DNA of 9,534 nucleotides from Sulfurospirillum sp. (GCA_003978455.1 QNZT01000174.1:1-9534); one strand, 5' to 3'. Counted from the first letter of the stretch, positions 1 through 7,374 are shown. Program-made: numbers and translations. The notes: a model not told the origin generated them from the sequence alone.

Positions 1-412
1 GCTCTTCGGCGGTATTGGAAATCACGCCGCGGGGAACATAGATGATATCTTTTTCATCGACACCGTGTTGTTCCAGGAAGCGTGTTTTGCTAAAAGCGGA
101 GGGGAGGGCGGGGTTGACGATCTCCCTGCCGGTATAGAGAAATTTTCCGCTTGCAGAAAATCCCCGCTGCCAGAGTTGCAAAGCCTGTTTGATCCGTCTG
201 CCGTCACCGCCGCCCAGAGAGACGACAAGATCGGCTCTGTGCGGTTGGTCGGCTGCTTTCATGAAGTAGCCGAAAGCGATGGCGAGGGCGATACCTGTTG
301 CGATCAGTACGACTATGCCCGCGAAAAGTTTTTTACACCATCCCAAAATAGCCAAGTACCTGATAGGTTCCAGCAGAACAGATAGCCGCAAACATACCTG
401 CCAGCAGATCAT
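1..412 (-). CDS. DUF218 (YdcF/SanA-type) membrane-anchored protein, 3' part beyond left edge
   Basis: An open minus-strand frame runs off the left edge with no stop. From the ATG at 412 it gives about 137 residues: a hydrophobic segment (about residues 30-50, one predicted transmembrane helix), then a segment reading DLVVSLGGGDGRR (61-73) and a FLYTGRE motif (91-97). This V-x-L-G-G-G...tG arrangement is typical of the DUF218 domain in YdcF and SanA, proteins tied to the envelope in other bacteria but of uncertain activity. The start is uncertain. ATG at 412 would overlap pgpA by 80 bp; in-frame TTG codons at 355 or 346 would give a much smaller overlap and a short N-terminus before the helix, but none has a convincing ribosome site. 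It is the last visible gene of the ispDF operon. Family assignment is by pattern recognition of the partial protein; the function is unknown. Confidence 0.75.
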   Translation of the reverse strand, partial: MICWQVCLRLSVLLEPIRYLAILGWCKKLFAGIVVLIATGIALAIAFGYFMKAADQPHRADLVVSLGGGDGRRIKQALQLWQRGFSASGKFLYTGREIVNPALPSAFSKTRFLEQHGVDEKDIIYVPRGVISNTAEE

Positions 413-794
413 CTCCCATCACACCCAGACCACCTTTTACTTCACGGTCGATGCGTCCGATGACAGAGGGTTTCCAGATGTCAAAAAGGCGGAAATAGAG
501 TACTGAAAAGATGATCTGAAGCGATGTCGCACCGCTCATGGAGAGTGCCAGCCAGATACCGGCGACTTCGTCGATGACGATTTCACTTGCATCATGAAGT
601 CCGCTTTGGGCTTCCTCTTTGTTGATCTCATTGATCGCGACGAGGCTCAGAAGCGCGGTCGCCAGAAAGAGGGTGGTGGGCTGGAAATAGTACAAAATCG
701 GCAGTGCGGCAGCGGCACCTGCGATAGTACCCCATGTTCCCGGTGCTTTGGGAAGCAGTCCTGTGTAGAAAAATGTCAGAAAGAGTTTGCGCAT
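333..794 (-). CDS. pgpA: Phosphatidylglycerophosphatase A
   Basis: A 153-residue protein of the usual PgpA length. PgpA is an inner-membrane, Mg-dependent phosphatase that removes the phosphate of phosphatidylglycerol phosphate to give phosphatidylglycerol. The family motifs are present in order: KAPGTWGT (16-23), DEVAG with acidic residues D75 and E76, FRLFDIWKP (101-109), and GVMGDDLLAG (124-133) with paired aspartates D128/D129. Hydrophobic stretches around 25-55 and 78-104 fit membrane helices. The ATG at 794 follows an AAAAAGG ribosome site, with 11 nt separating it from the stop of the sat-like gene, so co-transcription is very likely. The downstream DUF218 gene begins before this gene ends. 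The identification is secure. Confidence 0.94.
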   Translation of the reverse strand: MRKLFLTFFYTGLLPKAPGTWGTIAGAAAALPILYYFQPTTLFLATALLSLVAINEINKEEAQSGLHDASEIVIDEVAGIWLALSMSGATSLQIIFSVLYFRLFDIWKPSVIGRIDREVKGGLGVMGDDLLAGMFAAICSAGTYQVLGYFGMV

Positions 795-805
795 AGATAA
801 CCTTT

Positions 806-1996
806 TTAGGTAAGTGATACGGTCTGGTGAAGTTTCATGATCTCCAGATAGAACTTCTCCTCCGTCATCTCCTCCAAAAGCCCTTCGCTCGGAAAGAAGT
901 TGTTGAACTTCTGTATGATGTTGTCAAAACGATTTGGATAGAGATTGCTCAGAAGGATAGCAGAAATCTCCTTTCTGACAAGTACGGCGGGCGGGAGTAC
1001 ACCGGCGTTGAGCAACTCGAGGATAAACTCGGAATTGTAGGCGATGTGATGATGGCTGCCGTGCGGGCAGGTTTTGGTACTGACAAGCGTTTTGCACTCG
1101 TTGCAGTAGACAAACTCATTGCTGACATTGATGCGGATATTGAGATCGGGGTATTGGTCGACGATCGATTTGGTACCGGTTTTGTCGTAGTAGAGTCCGA
1201 TACCCGCATGGTTTTGTCCGACTGCCAGATCGGTACAGCCGAAGTTGCGTGCGGCGATAGCATCGAGGATGATATTGTTGAAACCGGCGAAGATATAGGT
1301 GTTTTCAAACGGCACGATCAACACTTTGTTGCGCGGCAGGAAATTGTCTACGAAATATTTGAGAATCTTGAGGCGCAGATCATAGGAGTAGATATCTTTT
1401 TTGTAGGGTTTGAGTAGAAAAAGTACCAACAGGTCACTCTGTTCGAGTGTCATACGGATAAAGCGTTCATGCCCCCTGTGCAGCGGTTTACCTGATATCA
1501 TCAGGGCACTCACTTTTTTGGCCTGTGTCCGTTTTACCATCAGGGAGATGGCATTTTTGACACTGCGAATCGCGCTACAGTCGATTTTATAATCTCCGCT
1601 TACGGCATAGTTCCCCAGGCGGTTCATAGTCTCTTTTACGCCGGGATGCCCCGGATCGGTTGTGCCGAATATCTTCTCGATTCTTTGCAGTCTGTCGATT
1701 TTGAAGATATCTTCCACGATGATCTCCCCGCGGTTTTCTCCATCGACGACGAGATAGAGCAGATCTCCTTTTTTTGCCTCTTTGAGGACATTTTCATTGC
1801 GTGTACCGGCAGGTGCGAGGATAAAGGAGAAGGGGAAAAAACACCCTTTGTAACGTGCAGTTTTGTCGACTTCCTCTGCTTCGGCGCGGTTCATCAGTTT
1901 ATCGACGGGAGAGAGGATACCCTCTTTTGCCATCGCAAGCGTAGTCAGCGCCTCGTTGTCGATATGAATTTCGTTATTTCTTTTTGGAGATCCCAT
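806..1996 (-). CDS. sat: Divergent ATP-sulfurylase (sulfate adenylyltransferase) family protein
   Basis: From the ATG at 1996 the protein has 396 residues. An in-frame ATG at 2149 would overlap the regulator gene by 176 bp and add an N-terminus unlike the family, so I reject it; 1996 overlaps the regulator by 23 bp. The N-terminal PUA-like half carries family landmarks: AMAKEGILSP (21-30), IFGTTDPGHPGV (109-120) and NYAVSGDYKI (129-138). The nucleotidyltransferase half has PLHRGHE with the HxxH pair H173/H176, a GQNHAG loop (260-265) and a C-x2-C-x8-C zinc-type motif (C298, C301, C310, then His-rich), known in bacterial Sat proteins such as that of Thermus. However, the usual QTRNP reads ISGKP (167-171) and GRDHAG reads GQNHAG, so both sulfate-contacting arginines are absent. 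The family is clear; ATP sulfurylase activity is doubtful. The C. jejuni neighbour Cj1609 occupies the same operon position, from memory. Confidence 0.85.
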   Translation of the reverse strand: MGSPKRNNEIHIDNEALTTLAMAKEGILSPVDKLMNRAEAEEVDKTARYKGCFFPFSFILAPAGTRNENVLKEAKKGDLLYLVVDGENRGEIIVEDIFKIDRLQRIEKIFGTTDPGHPGVKETMNRLGNYAVSGDYKIDCSAIRSVKNAISLMVKRTQAKKVSALMISGKPLHRGHERFIRMTLEQSDLLVLFLLKPYKKDIYSYDLRLKILKYFVDNFLPRNKVLIVPFENTYIFAGFNNIILDAIAARNFGCTDLAVGQNHAGIGLYYDKTGTKSIVDQYPDLNIRINVSNEFVYCNECKTLVSTKTCPHGSHHHIAYNSEFILELLNAGVLPPAVLVRKEISAILLSNLYPNRFDNIIQKFNNFFPSEGLLEEMTEEKFYLEIMKLHQTVSLT

Positions 1997-2864
1997 ATTT
2001 CTTTCGTTTTTCCCATAAGCTTTTCCTTGAAATACCGAGTTTTTTAGAAAGTTCAGTATCCGGAAATTTGTTTTGATATTTGACGATGATATATTTAACA
2101 TAGTTTTCGATAGAGAGGATATCTCCTTTTTCAAAGACACCTTCGTCATTCTTGACTTCGAGACTCTCTATATCTTCGGTTTCATCGTTTACATCGGTGC
2201 TTGAGAGTATAACACGCCTGTTTTGAATCAGCGATAAAACCTTACTCTTGTCACTTTTCTTAAGGTTTTGAAAGTTTATCAGATAGACCAGTTCATTGTC
2301 GTTGATCTTTTTGAGCTGCGCAATGGCATCGGCATCGTCGAGTGAGATAAACGTAAAAGATTCGTTGAAATCTTTGGCATATTTAAAGACGATGGCATCA
2401 GCGTTTTTCTGATAGTTCACTTTCAGCAGCAGCGGTAATTTTGTCTTGTTTGTGATCTCCTGCGGCGGTTTCTTCTTCAGGAGGTGGTCGATATAGCTGC
2501 GGTAGGTTTCATTCTCTTTTTTGAAGTTGATATAGTCTTGCAGATGATTGAGTTTGCGTATCAGCTCTTCAATCATGAAAGGTTTGAGAATATAGTCATT
2601 CGCACCTGCCTTCAGCGGTCCTGAAACAGTGTCGTTACTGACATAGGAGACCATCAGGATAATGATGGCATTTTTATAGTGTTCGATGACAGGATAGAAG
2701 TTCTGTCCGGAGATGTTGGTAGAGAGCAATACTGCATCGAACTCTTCCTCTTTGATAGCATCTTTGATCGTAGTGGCAACTTCGCAGTTGTGCCCCAGTT
2801 CCGTAAGTTTTGTTGAAATACTTTGTGCTAAATAAATCTCATTTTCAACGATTAAAATCTTCAT
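1974..2864 (-). CDS. Atypical orphan response regulator, HP1021/CemR-like
   Basis: A 296-residue protein with an N-terminal receiver fold (about 1-115) and a C-terminal Fis-type helix-turn-helix (ELSKKLGISRKSLWEKRKK, about 273-291). The receiver is degenerate. Where the phosphorylated Asp should stand the sequence is LLSTNISG with Ser48; the acidic pair is E7/N8; the switch Thr/Ser is S73; only Lys94 (ILKPF) is canonical. The middle region (about 140-260) has no Walker A or GAFTGA motif but resembles a worn-down AAA+ module. The gene follows ispDF with an ATGA overlap, and sat begins inside its 3' end. Helicobacter HP1021 and Campylobacter Cj1608 (CemR) sit next to ispDF and are known as phosphorylation-independent regulators; HP1021 acts at oriC and on redox genes. 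Homology to them is inferred from synteny and architecture. Only one cysteine (C27) is present, so a multi-cysteine redox switch like that reported for HP1021 is not obvious here. Confidence 0.88.
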   Translation of the reverse strand: MKILIVENEIYLAQSISTKLTELGHNCEVATTIKDAIKEEEFDAVLLSTNISGQNFYPVIEHYKNAIIILMVSYVSNDTVSGPLKAGANDYILKPFMIEELIRKLNHLQDYINFKKENETYRSYIDHLLKKKPPQEITNKTKLPLLLKVNYQKNADAIVFKYAKDFNESFTFISLDDADAIAQLKKINDNELVYLINFQNLKKSDKSKVLSLIQNRRVILSSTDVNDETEDIESLEVKNDEGVFEKGDILSIENYVKYIIVKYQNKFPDTELSKKLGISRKSLWEKRKKYGISKKK

Positions 2865-3982
2865 ATTCTCTTCCAGTTATAGTATTGTAATGATGCGACA
2901 GCTTCCACTGCCACACCCTCTTTGCGACCGACAAAGCCGAGCTTTTCCGTCGTGGTTGCCTTGATATTGACACGCGCGGGTGCAATCTTCAGAACAGAGG
3001 CGACGGTTTTGCGCATCTGCTCTTTATAGGGTGAAAGTTTCGGTGTCTGTGCCATGACGGTGATATCGACATTGCCGATCTCAAATCCGGTATTTCGGAT
3101 AAATGTCACCACTTCGGCAAGCATCTTTTTCGAGTCGATATCTTTGTTCGCCATATCCGTATCGGGATAGAGCTCTCCGATATCTCCGACACCTGCCGCT
3201 CCCAAAAGTGCATCTATGAGTGCATGGAGTGCGACATCACCGTCCGAATGGGCTTCAAAACCGAGTTCTGAATCGATCTCGACCCCGCCGAGTACCATCT
3301 GTTTGTCATAACAGAAACGGTGAACATCGAAACCTGTGCCTGTCAGCGTACTCTGTGCAGGGGCTTTCAGACACGGTAACAGTGCTAAATCGTCATATAC
3401 TGTAATTTTTTTAGCGTTTATTGAACCTTTTATATAAAAAACCGTTCCACCCACCGCTTTGACGGCACTGCTGTCGTCTGTATAGATCGTATCTGATTTC
3501 AGTGCTTTGCGCAGCACTTCGGTGCGGGAGAGCTGGGGGGTCTGGATCAGTTTGACATCATCCCTCTCTATTGTTTCGTTTCGATACACTACAGTATCAC
3601 TGACGGGCAGATAAGGGACGATGATGTCCGCTTTATCTTTTGCGTCGGTGATGGCAGAGATCATCTCGTCGGGGATGCATGCTCTGGCAACATCGGTGAC
3701 AAGGACATAGGGTGTTGTGACAGAGGCGAGGGCATTTTTGAGAGATGCCTGGCGTGAATCGCCGCCCGTAACGACGGTATAATCCCCGTGAACACGCATA
3801 TAGCGTGCTTCCGAGGGGTGTGCGGTGATGATGATATCTTTTGCCTTAACTTGTCTTGCAAGCCTGTCCGCGACAAATTGCCATAACGGTTTGGTGTCTA
3901 TTCTAAGCCACTGTTTTTTTACCTCCCGGGCAAAACGGGTAGAATTTCCTGCCGCAAGAAGGATAATAGTAAAATCGGGCAA
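2861..3982 (-). CDS. ispDF: Bifunctional IspD/IspF: MEP cytidylyltransferase / MEcPP synthase
   Basis: A 373-residue fusion of two cytosolic enzymes of the methylerythritol phosphate pathway. The N-terminal IspD part (about 1-205) transfers CMP to methylerythritol 4-phosphate; it shows LLAAGNSTRF (8-17) with K22/K23, TGGDSRQAS (72-80) and VTDVAR (95-100). The C-terminal IspF part (about 213-373) forms the cyclodiphosphate; it shows GFDVHRF with metal ligands D219 and H221, AHSDGDVALH with H253, GELYPDTD (269-276) and TTTEKLGFVGRKEG (343-356). Fused IspDF is usual in Campylobacterota and many alphaproteobacteria. The start codon is TTG at 3982, supported by an AAAAGGA ribosome site seven bases upstream (complement of 3989-3995) and by the IspD N-terminus beginning immediately after. 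Its stop overlaps the regulator start (ATGA). It heads the minus-strand operon. Confidence 0.95.
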   Translation of the reverse strand: MPDFTIILLAAGNSTRFAREVKKQWLRIDTKPLWQFVADRLARQVKAKDIIITAHPSEARYMRVHGDYTVVTGGDSRQASLKNALASVTTPYVLVTDVARACIPDEMISAITDAKDKADIIVPYLPVSDTVVYRNETIERDDVKLIQTPQLSRTEVLRKALKSDTIYTDDSSAVKAVGGTVFYIKGSINAKKITVYDDLALLPCLKAPAQSTLTGTGFDVHRFCYDKQMVLGGVEIDSELGFEAHSDGDVALHALIDALLGAAGVGDIGELYPDTDMANKDIDSKKMLAEVVTFIRNTGFEIGNVDITVMAQTPKLSPYKEQMRKTVASVLKIAPARVNIKATTTEKLGFVGRKEGVAVEAVASLQYYNWKRI

Positions 3983-3988
3983 TTTATG

Positions 3989-4019
3989 TCCTTTTTTTCT
4001 AAAGTGTTACTAAATTATA
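3989..4019 (-). promoter_or_regulatory. Promoter and ribosome site of the ispDF operon, with a candidate HP1021-type box
   Basis: On the minus strand a perfect TATAAT -10 lies at 4014-4019, 31 nt or more upstream of the TTG start, with T-rich DNA further upstream rather than a good -35, as is normal in Campylobacterota. Transcription would start near 4007. TGTTACT on the plus strand at 4005-4011 fits the published HP1021-box pattern TGTT(A/T)C(A/T) and would sit on the start site. The ribosome site is at 3989-3995. The -10 call is good; the operator call is inference. Confidence 0.6.
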
Positions 4020-4045
4020 CACAATAAAACCTTTTTTTTGCCTGA

Positions 4046-5440
<1,395 letters not shown>

Positions 5441-5531
5441 AAAAGAGGCTGTCCGCACTCTTGCCCGTAAGGGCAAAGCTTTAGCGAAAAGGAGGGCGGC
5501 TTTGCCGGCATTCTTTTCAAAAAGGTGGTCA
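5441..5531 (+). other. 91-bp structured spacer between the two thiC 3' ends
   Basis: No open frame of note. It contains a perfect hairpin TTGCCC-GTAA-GGGCAA (5461-5476) and a competing longer-range pairing GGCAAAGC (5472-5479) with GCTTTGCC (5499-5506). There is no T-run after the first hairpin, so a terminator role for thiC is weak. The composition (GC-rich blocks in an A-rich background) differs from the AT-rich sequence further downstream. It may be what remains of inserted DNA. Confidence 0.5.
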
Positions 5532-5592
5532 CGGACCGAAATTTTGTTCGTATAAAATAACGCAGGAGATTGTGGCCGAACATAGTTTATAG
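5532..5592 (+). pseudogene. thiC: Displaced thiC 3' end, copy B (gene fragment)
   Basis: A 61-bp, gap-free copy of the end of thiC. In the thiC frame it still reads [19 protein letters not shown] and a stop (TAG instead of TAA). It differs from copy A by synonymous changes such as CCT/CCG, AAG/AAA, GTT/GTG, GCG/GCC, GAG/GAA, CAC/CAT and CTG/TTA. It begins after the first two cluster cysteines, has no start codon, and cannot be functional as protein. The synonymous pattern says the two ends diverged while both were coding, before being brought together. Confidence 0.85.
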
Positions 5593-5622
5593 TGCATAGT
5601 TTATGGTCAATGGTTTATGGTT
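5581..5622 (+). repeat. Three degenerate tandem units of 14 nt
   Basis: Units at 5581-5594, 5595-5608 and 5609-5622 share the pattern CATAGTTTATGGTx. CATAGTTTAT occurs exactly twice, 14 nt apart, and ATGGTTTATGG repeats ATAGTTTATGG of the second unit one period later. The first unit overlaps the stop codon of the displaced thiC end, suggesting slippage out of that remnant. Confidence 0.7.
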
Positions 5623-5626
5623 TTTG

Positions 5627-5662
5627 ATACAATACAAAAAAATTAAAATAATATAGGGGAAT
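5627..5662 (+). promoter_or_regulatory. mrp leader: possible -10 and strong ribosome site
   Basis: TACAAT near 5629-5634, within GATACAATAC, is a possible -10. The AGGGGA ribosome site (5655-5660) lies shortly before the ATG at 5665. The 16 nt AATAATATAGGGGAAT at 5647-5662 are identical to 4088-4103 before thiC and end the same two bases from the start codon. Confidence 0.45.
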
Positions 5663-5664
5663 AG

Positions 5665-6807
5665 ATGATTACAAAAGAATCAGTTGAAGAAAAACTCAAA
5701 GAGGTGATGTATCCGGGATTTACGAAGAGTATCGTGGATTTCGGTTTTGTCAAAGATATCGATATCAGTGACGGACACATCTATGTAGAGGTGGATATCT
5801 CCTCCTCCGCACCGGAAGTGGAGCAGCAGCTTCGTGATGATATCACCAAAAAGTTGGAGCTTCTGGGGGCATCGAAGATCGATGTCGTCATCACCAAGCC
5901 GAAGATGCCCAAACAGTCCAGTTCTCAGGGGAAAAATATCACCCCTCAGGTCAAAAACTTTGTGATGGTCAGTTCCGGTAAAGGTGGTGTCGGTAAATCG
6001 ACTACCACAGTAAACCTGGCGATCGCACTTGCGATGCAGGGTAAAAAAGTAGGGCTTCTGGATGCCGATATCTACGGTCCCAATATCCCCCGGATGATGG
6101 GTATCGAAGGTCAGCAGCCGGAGATCGTCGGAAACAAAGTCAAACCTATCCTCAGCCACGGTGTCGAAGTGATGTCCATGGGCTCACTGATGGAAGAGGG
6201 ACAGTCCCTGATCTGGAGAGGGGCGATGATCATGAAAGCGATCCAGCAGCTGTTGCAGGATATCCTCTGGAGTGATCTCGATGTACTCGTGATCGATATG
6301 CCTCCGGGAACCGGTGATGCACAGCTGACGCTTGCACAAAGCGTCCCTGTCACAGCGGGTGTCTGTGTCACGACTCCGCAGAAAGTAGCGCTTGACGACA
6401 CGACCAGAAGCCTCGATATGTTTGAAAAACTGCATATCCCTATCGCGGGGATCGTCGAGAACATGAGCGGATTTATCTGCCCTGATAGCGGTACGGAGTA
6501 TGATATCTTTGGCAAAGGGACAACACAACCTCTGGCAGAACAGTTCAATACCCAGGTACTGAGTGAAATACCGATTGAACCGGCAGTCAGAGAGGGCGGC
6601 GATACCGGCAAACCGGTCGTGTTTCATCAACCCGATACCGAAACAGCCAAACGCTACCAGCAAGCAGCCACCAAACTCTGGCATGAGATCGAAAAGATCA
6701 ACGAAGAGGGTGGCGTAGACAACGAAGCGATCCAGCCGACAACACCTCCGGGTGTCAGTGCCTGTTCCACAGGCGGCGGAAGCCAGGGCGGTAGCTGTGG
6801 CGTTTAG
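5665..6807 (+). CDS. mrp: Mrp/NBP35-family P-loop ATPase, Fe-S cluster carrier
   Basis: A 380-residue cytosolic protein with an N-terminal MIP18/DUF59 domain (about 1-80) followed by a ParA/MinD-type ATPase. The deviant Walker A SSGKGGVGKST spans 103-113, the switch motif LLDADIYGPNIPRM is at 131-144, and VIDMPPGTGDAQLT at 209-222. Mrp (ApbC) carries Fe-S clusters to target proteins; ThiC immediately upstream is a 4Fe-4S enzyme, and ApbC has been linked genetically to thiamine synthesis in Salmonella. The motif that is C-x2-C in many homologues reads CPDS here (C272, S275). The tail is Gly/Ser-rich with C367 and C378, two residues from the end. The start is fixed by an AGGGGA ribosome site. 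A terminator follows at 6837-6870. Confidence 0.93.
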   Translation: MITKESVEEKLKEVMYPGFTKSIVDFGFVKDIDISDGHIYVEVDISSSAPEVEQQLRDDITKKLELLGASKIDVVITKPKMPKQSSSQGKNITPQVKNFVMVSSGKGGVGKSTTTVNLAIALAMQGKKVGLLDADIYGPNIPRMMGIEGQQPEIVGNKVKPILSHGVEVMSMGSLMEEGQSLIWRGAMIMKAIQQLLQDILWSDLDVLVIDMPPGTGDAQLTLAQSVPVTAGVCVTTPQKVALDDTTRSLDMFEKLHIPIAGIVENMSGFICPDSGTEYDIFGKGTTQPLAEQFNTQVLSEIPIEPAVREGGDTGKPVVFHQPDTETAKRYQQAATKLWHEIEKINEEGGVDNEAIQPTTPPGVSACSTGGGSQGGSCGV

Positions 6808-6836
6808 ACTTTAGCATATAGCCGAACATAAGTGGC

Positions 6837-6870
6837 AGGAAGTGGGGTATCTGCCCTGCTTCCTTTTTTT
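6837..6870 (+). terminator. Rho-independent terminator after mrp
   Basis: An 11-bp stem (6837-6847 with 6854-6864, two adjacent G-T wobbles) with a six-base loop is followed directly by a run of T to 6870. It lies 30 nt after the mrp stop. Confidence 0.8.
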
Positions 6871-6890
6871 ATGTCATGAAAAAGAGCATA

Positions 6891-6929
6891 AAAAAAGGGG
6901 TGATCCGGTCATGCCGGATCACCCCTTTT
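6891..6929 (-). terminator. Terminator after rpmA (may work in both directions)
   Basis: A perfect 16-bp stem (6893-6908 with 6914-6929) with a five-base loop. Read on the minus strand it ends in a T-run (complement of 6891-6896), 19 nt past the rpmA stop. The A/T ends of the stem also give a short T-run on the plus strand, so it may backstop mrp transcription as well. Confidence 0.87.
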
Positions 6930-6947
6930 GCGTTGAAACTCTAAAAG

Positions 6948-7208
6948 TTACGCTTCTACAGGAACGACAGAAACTTTGTTTCTTCTTTTGTCTTTTACCT
7001 GAAACTTCACATGACCGTCTACCAGTGCATAGATGGTATGGTCTTTACCGATACCGACATTTTCACCGACGTGTACTTTGGTACCTCTCTGTCTGATGAT
7101 GATATTACCGGCTCTGACGAACTCGCCGCCGAATTTTTTCACGCCTAGTCTGCGACCTGCTGAATCTCTGTTATTCTGGGTACTACCTTGACCTTTCTTA
7201 TGTGCCAT
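6948..7208 (-). CDS. rpmA: 50S ribosomal protein L27
   Basis: An 86-residue basic protein, full length for bL27. It shows the N-terminal [20 protein letters not shown] tail, which reaches towards the peptidyl-transferase centre, then [23 protein letters not shown] and [20 protein letters not shown], the family signature. No N-terminal extension of the Firmicutes type, which needs protease removal, is present. The ATG at 7208 has an AAGGA ribosome site (complement of 7215-7219). Its usual partner rplU is not upstream: the next gene is divergent proA, so rpmA is transcribed alone from the promoter at 7253-7261. A strong terminator follows. The identification is secure. Confidence 0.97.
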   Translation of the reverse strand: MAHKKGQGSTQNNRDSAGRRLGVKKFGGEFVRAGNIIIRQRGTKVHVGENVGIGKDHTIYALVDGHVKFQVKDKRRNKVSVVPVEA

Positions 7209-7252
7209 TGTGCGTCCTTCATGATGATTTGGAAAATTTAATTTTGTGCGTG

Positions 7253-7261
7253 ATTATAGCA
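7253..7261 (-). promoter_or_regulatory. Extended -10 promoter of rpmA
   Basis: On the minus strand the sequence reads TGCTATAAT, a consensus extended -10, about 45 nt upstream of the rpmA start. There is no recognisable -35, as is common in Campylobacterota. Confidence 0.75.
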
Positions 7262-7281
7262 ACTTTTACTTAAACATATAT

Positions 7282-7296
7282 TATGAACAGTTCATA
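7282..7296. promoter_or_regulatory. Palindrome between divergent rpmA and proA promoters
   Basis: TATGAACAGTTCATA is a perfect 7-bp inverted repeat around one central base, placed between the two promoters. Its size suits a dimeric regulator, but I recognise no specific consensus, and a chance occurrence in AT-rich DNA is possible. Confidence 0.4.
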
Positions 7297-7340
7297 GTGT
7301 AGATATTCAATATATTGTTCTCTATTTGCAAGTGCCAAAG

Positions 7341-7349
7341 TGTTATAAT
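7341..7349 (+). promoter_or_regulatory. Extended -10 promoter of proA
   Basis: TGTTATAAT is a consensus extended -10, 25 nt before the proA ATG, leaving a leader of about 18-20 nt that contains the AAGGAGA ribosome site (7365-7371). Confidence 0.75.
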
Positions 7350-7374
7350 ATCCCAAATATTGTGAAGGAGAGAG

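Noticed and set aside
827..1417. 196-residue plus-strand frame opposite the sat-like gene
   Set aside because: It lies wholly antisense to a gene with clear family motifs, and I see no motif of its own or convincing ribosome site.
1997..2149. N-terminal extension of the sat-like gene from an ATG at 2149
   Set aside because: It would overlap the regulator by 176 bp, and the added residues read as the regulator's DNA-binding region in another frame. The ATG at 1996 gives a normal-length protein.
5461..5476. Terminator for thiC
   Set aside because: The TTGCCC/GGGCAA hairpin has only a six-base stem and no T-run after it.
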